Of a DNA stretch of 64,000 nucleotides, positions 62,256-64,000 are shown piece after piece. This stretch comes from Shewanella japonica (GTDB lineage Bacteria > Pseudomonadota > Gammaproteobacteria > Enterobacterales > Shewanellaceae), in contig NZ_CP020472.1 of the NCBI RefSeq assembly GCF_002075795.1, positions 2,773,001 to 2,837,000 on the forward strand, read 5' to 3'. Under the pieces are notes generated by a model. It saw only the letters and a list, made by a program, of their open reading frames with translations, made no database searches and was not told the DNA's origin. The stretch's first letter is position 1; each line of letters starts with the position of its first letter. The position numbers and the translations under genes were made by a program.

Positions 62256-63455
62256 TTACATTGTCATTTCAGCACGGATGAAATAAACATTGCGATCATA
62301 ATCGAATCTATCTTCAGTTGAAGAATTTTGATTAAAGTCGACTCCTGGTTTTATCAATAACCAACGAGTAACTGCGTACTCTAATGCAACTCTTACTGAG
62401 CTAGTGTCATCTTCTCGAGCAACCCCTGTGTATTCTTCATTTGTGAATGTATACGCAACTGTACTTGCTAAAAAGTCAGACCATTCATGTTTCCATTTTA
62501 CCCCATAGTTGGTTTCTTTAACGTAGTCACCAAAGCTATTAGGATCTTTACTATCACGGCCTGTTGTGAAATCAAATTGGCTGTATGTTAATGGTTTCCA
62601 CGTTAATTTCGCATCCCATGCAATACCACTAAAATCTTCTCTGTCACTATTATCAAACGATTTATTTTGATAACCAACCTTAACGTGACCTTCTGTCGTT
62701 GATGTGGCTTCCCAGCTCATACCAAGTTTGGCATTTTGAGTTTGACTATCGCGATCCCCAGTAGGGTCAAGTTCATCATAACTCGTGTCGATGTTCTTCA
62801 ATTCAAGGAAAAAGCTACTTGATGATTGAGTATCATAAAAAAATGTCGCCCCTAAAATGACATCATTATAATTACGGTACTGTGTCACTGACTTAAAGTT
62901 GGTATATTGTTTCTCAAAATACTTAGCGTTAAGTTGAACTCGTGCTGGCGTCCCACGAGCACCATATTCGTAGTACCCCCCTACCGAATACAATTCATAT
63001 GTATTAGGCTCATCTTGTACACCACCAGCACCAGCAAAAATCCCCGTACCTCGATCGTCATGACCATTAATATACATAGCATTAAGGTTAAATTTATTAG
63101 ATTGATTTATCTCAACATCGCCATTAGCTTTTAATAAGAAATCAAGATAATTATCATCTGAACTATCAAAGTATTCAGCATACTCTAGACCCGCTTCTAC
63201 TGAATAAGCATTATTACCATCAAGTAATTCGGCTTTAACAGCAGGCGTAACAGTTAGTATCCAACTGTCTTGTTTATTATCATTTGAACTAGCAATGTTA
63301 TCATCGTATTTCAGAGCCGTATTTAAACCTGGTGTGATATCAACGCCAGATTCCGTTCTAATAACACTCGCATTTTCATTCGCAGAAAAAGCAGAATGAC
63401 TCATAAAACTTGTAACAACCAATGCTAATGCTTTTACTTTAAACTTAGGATTCAT
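62256..63455 (-). CDS. outer-membrane beta-barrel protein of the exopolysaccharide operon (VpsM/EpsL-like)
   Basis: A 399-residue protein with signal peptide (cleavage after SHSAFSA) and repeated amphipathic strands (for example GLNTALKYDDNIAS, YSVEAGLEYAEYFDSS, TTEGHVKVGYQNKSF), ending in ...NVYFIRAEMTM. It matches the outer-membrane barrel group placed between glycosyltransferase and Wza-like genes in VPS-type clusters, and is probably the export pore. It lies 11 bases before the Wza-like gene. Confidence 0.85.
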   Translation of the reverse strand: MNPKFKVKALALVVTSFMSHSAFSANENASVIRTESGVDITPGLNTALKYDDNIASSNDNKQDSWILTVTPAVKAELLDGNNAYSVEAGLEYAEYFDSSDDNYLDFLLKANGDVEINQSNKFNLNAMYINGHDDRGTGIFAGAGGVQDEPNTYELYSVGGYYEYGARGTPARVQLNAKYFEKQYTNFKSVTQYRNYNDVILGATFFYDTQSSSSFFLELKNIDTSYDELDPTGDRDSQTQNAKLGMSWEATSTTEGHVKVGYQNKSFDNSDREDFSGIAWDAKLTWKPLTYSQFDFTTGRDSKDPNSFGDYVKETNYGVKWKHEWSDFLASTVAYTFTNEEYTGVAREDDTSSVRVALEYAVTRWLLIKPGVDFNQNSSTEDRFDYDRNVYFIRAEMTM

Positions 63456-63496
63456 TTCCTTTGACCTTAATAATTAATCATTAATTAAATAAACTG

Positions 63497-64000
63497 TTAG
63501 TAAGCGTTTTTTCCAACAAAACCTTTAAAAATAGTCATAAATACAATTTTGAAGTCCCACATTAAGGACCAATTTCGTATGTATGCTAAATCGAACTCAA
63601 CTCTTTTTTCCATCTTATCTAGGGTATCTGTTTCACCACGCCAACCATTGATTTGAGCCCATCCTGTAATACCTGGCACGACTTTATGGCGGAGCATATA
63701 ATACGAAACAAGGCTTCTATATTCTTCATTGTGGGCTACAGCATGAGGACGAGGACCAACAACTGACATATCACCAAATAACACATTAAAAAACTGAGGT
63801 AATTCATCCAAAGATGTTCTTCTTAAAAACCTGCCAACACTGGTGATACGAGCATCGCCTTTTGTTGCTTGCGTGACCACTGATGCGTTTTCCACCACAG
63901 TCATGGAACGAAACTTCCATACTTTAATCTTGCGACCATCTAAGCCGTATCTGTCTTGTTTAAATATCACAGCCCCTTTCGAATTCAGCATAATAGCGAT
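63497..64000 (-). CDS. undecaprenyl-phosphate sugar phosphotransferase, C-terminal part
   Basis: The open frame continues past the right edge; the visible 167 residues are the catalytic bacterial sugar transferase domain: VIFKQDRYGLDGRKIKVWKFRSM, RFLRRTSLDELPQFFNVLFGDMSVVGPRPH, and VPGITGWAQINGWRGETDT. It starts polymer assembly by moving a hexose phosphate (often glucose) onto undecaprenyl phosphate. The N-terminal membrane part is outside the window. First visible gene of the exopolysaccharide operon. Confidence 0.93.
   Translation of the reverse strand: MAIMLNSKGAVIFKQDRYGLDGRKIKVWKFRSMTVVENASVVTQATKGDARITSVGRFLRRTSLDELPQFFNVLFGDMSVVGPRPHAVAHNEEYRSLVSYYMLRHKVVPGITGWAQINGWRGETDTLDKMEKRVEFDLAYIRNWSLMWDFKIVFMTIFKGFVGKNAY

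Noticed and set aside
1..64000. tRNA, rRNA, IS elements, phage genes, CRISPR arrays, toxin-antitoxin pairs
   Set aside because: None could be recognised by eye; a tRNAscan, Infernal or ISfinder run was not possible here.

Overview
The window looks like a chromosomal segment of a marine gammaproteobacterium, most likely Shewanella or a close relative in the Alteromonadales. This rests on recognised protein families (SlyD, CheV, an RpoE/ChrR pair, a YdbH-YnbE-YdbL set, hmgA-hppD, a VPS-type exopolysaccharide operon, an abundance of c-type cytochromes and c-di-GMP proteins), on AT-rich spacers and on gene order. No database search was possible. I see no rRNA, tRNA, insertion sequence, prophage or CRISPR array. 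It reads as core chromosome with an exopolysaccharide locus at the right end.

Layout. 1-8 kb: the end of an AroH-like DAHP synthase, an HD-GYP protein, a TPR-TonB protein, a SIMPL protein, a histidine phosphatase, a thioesterase, a LuxR-type response regulator, a methyltransferase with no ordinary start codon, and YeaD. 8-12 kb: ydbH-ynbE-ydbL, envelope lipid transport, with ynbE frameshifted. 12-18 kb: a solute-binding protein, small secreted protein, acetyltransferase, a large lipoprotein and an MFS exporter. 18-22 kb: a four-gene redox operon (di-heme peroxidase, cupredoxin, P460-like cytochrome, membrane diguanylate cyclase). 22-27 kb: ilvIH and rhlE. 26.6-28.4 kb: soxR facing an operon of a 63-residue protein and two VOC proteins, behind a textbook SoxR promoter. 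28.5-34 kb: IbpA with a sigma-32 promoter, then two UshA-type nucleotidase lipoproteins around an esterase. 34-43 kb: housekeeping and stress genes including slyD, cheV, blc and the ECF sigma/ChrR pair. 43-52 kb: a long empty spacer, a small ORF, two broken genes, EVE and rhodanese proteins, and a LysR regulator next to hmgA-hppD. 52-55.5 kb: a large secreted nuclease. 55.8-64 kb: a leftward exopolysaccharide operon: sugar transferase, outer-membrane barrel, Wza-like, Wzc-like, CpsB-like, VpsP-like, O-antigen-ligase-like (split at an A9 tract), galU.

How the genes work together. Three themes recur. Redox and oxidative stress: SoxR regulon, ECF/ChrR pair, peroxidase-cupredoxin-P460 genes tied to a diguanylate cyclase. 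Scavenging of extracellular nucleic acid phosphorus: ExeM-like nuclease plus two UshA-like lipoproteins and perhaps the choice-of-anchor I lipoprotein. Surface and biofilm: HD-GYP and GGDEF proteins together with the exopolysaccharide operon.

The most striking sequence-level result is a set of single-event lesions: ynbE (one base missing), a PLP-dependent deaminase-like gene (one TGA), a zinc-ribbon gene (one extra base), the polysaccharide polymerase/ligase gene (one extra A in an A9 run) and a methyltransferase lacking ATG/GTG/TTG. They are either real recent decay or phase variation, or consensus errors in the assembly; raw reads would tell.
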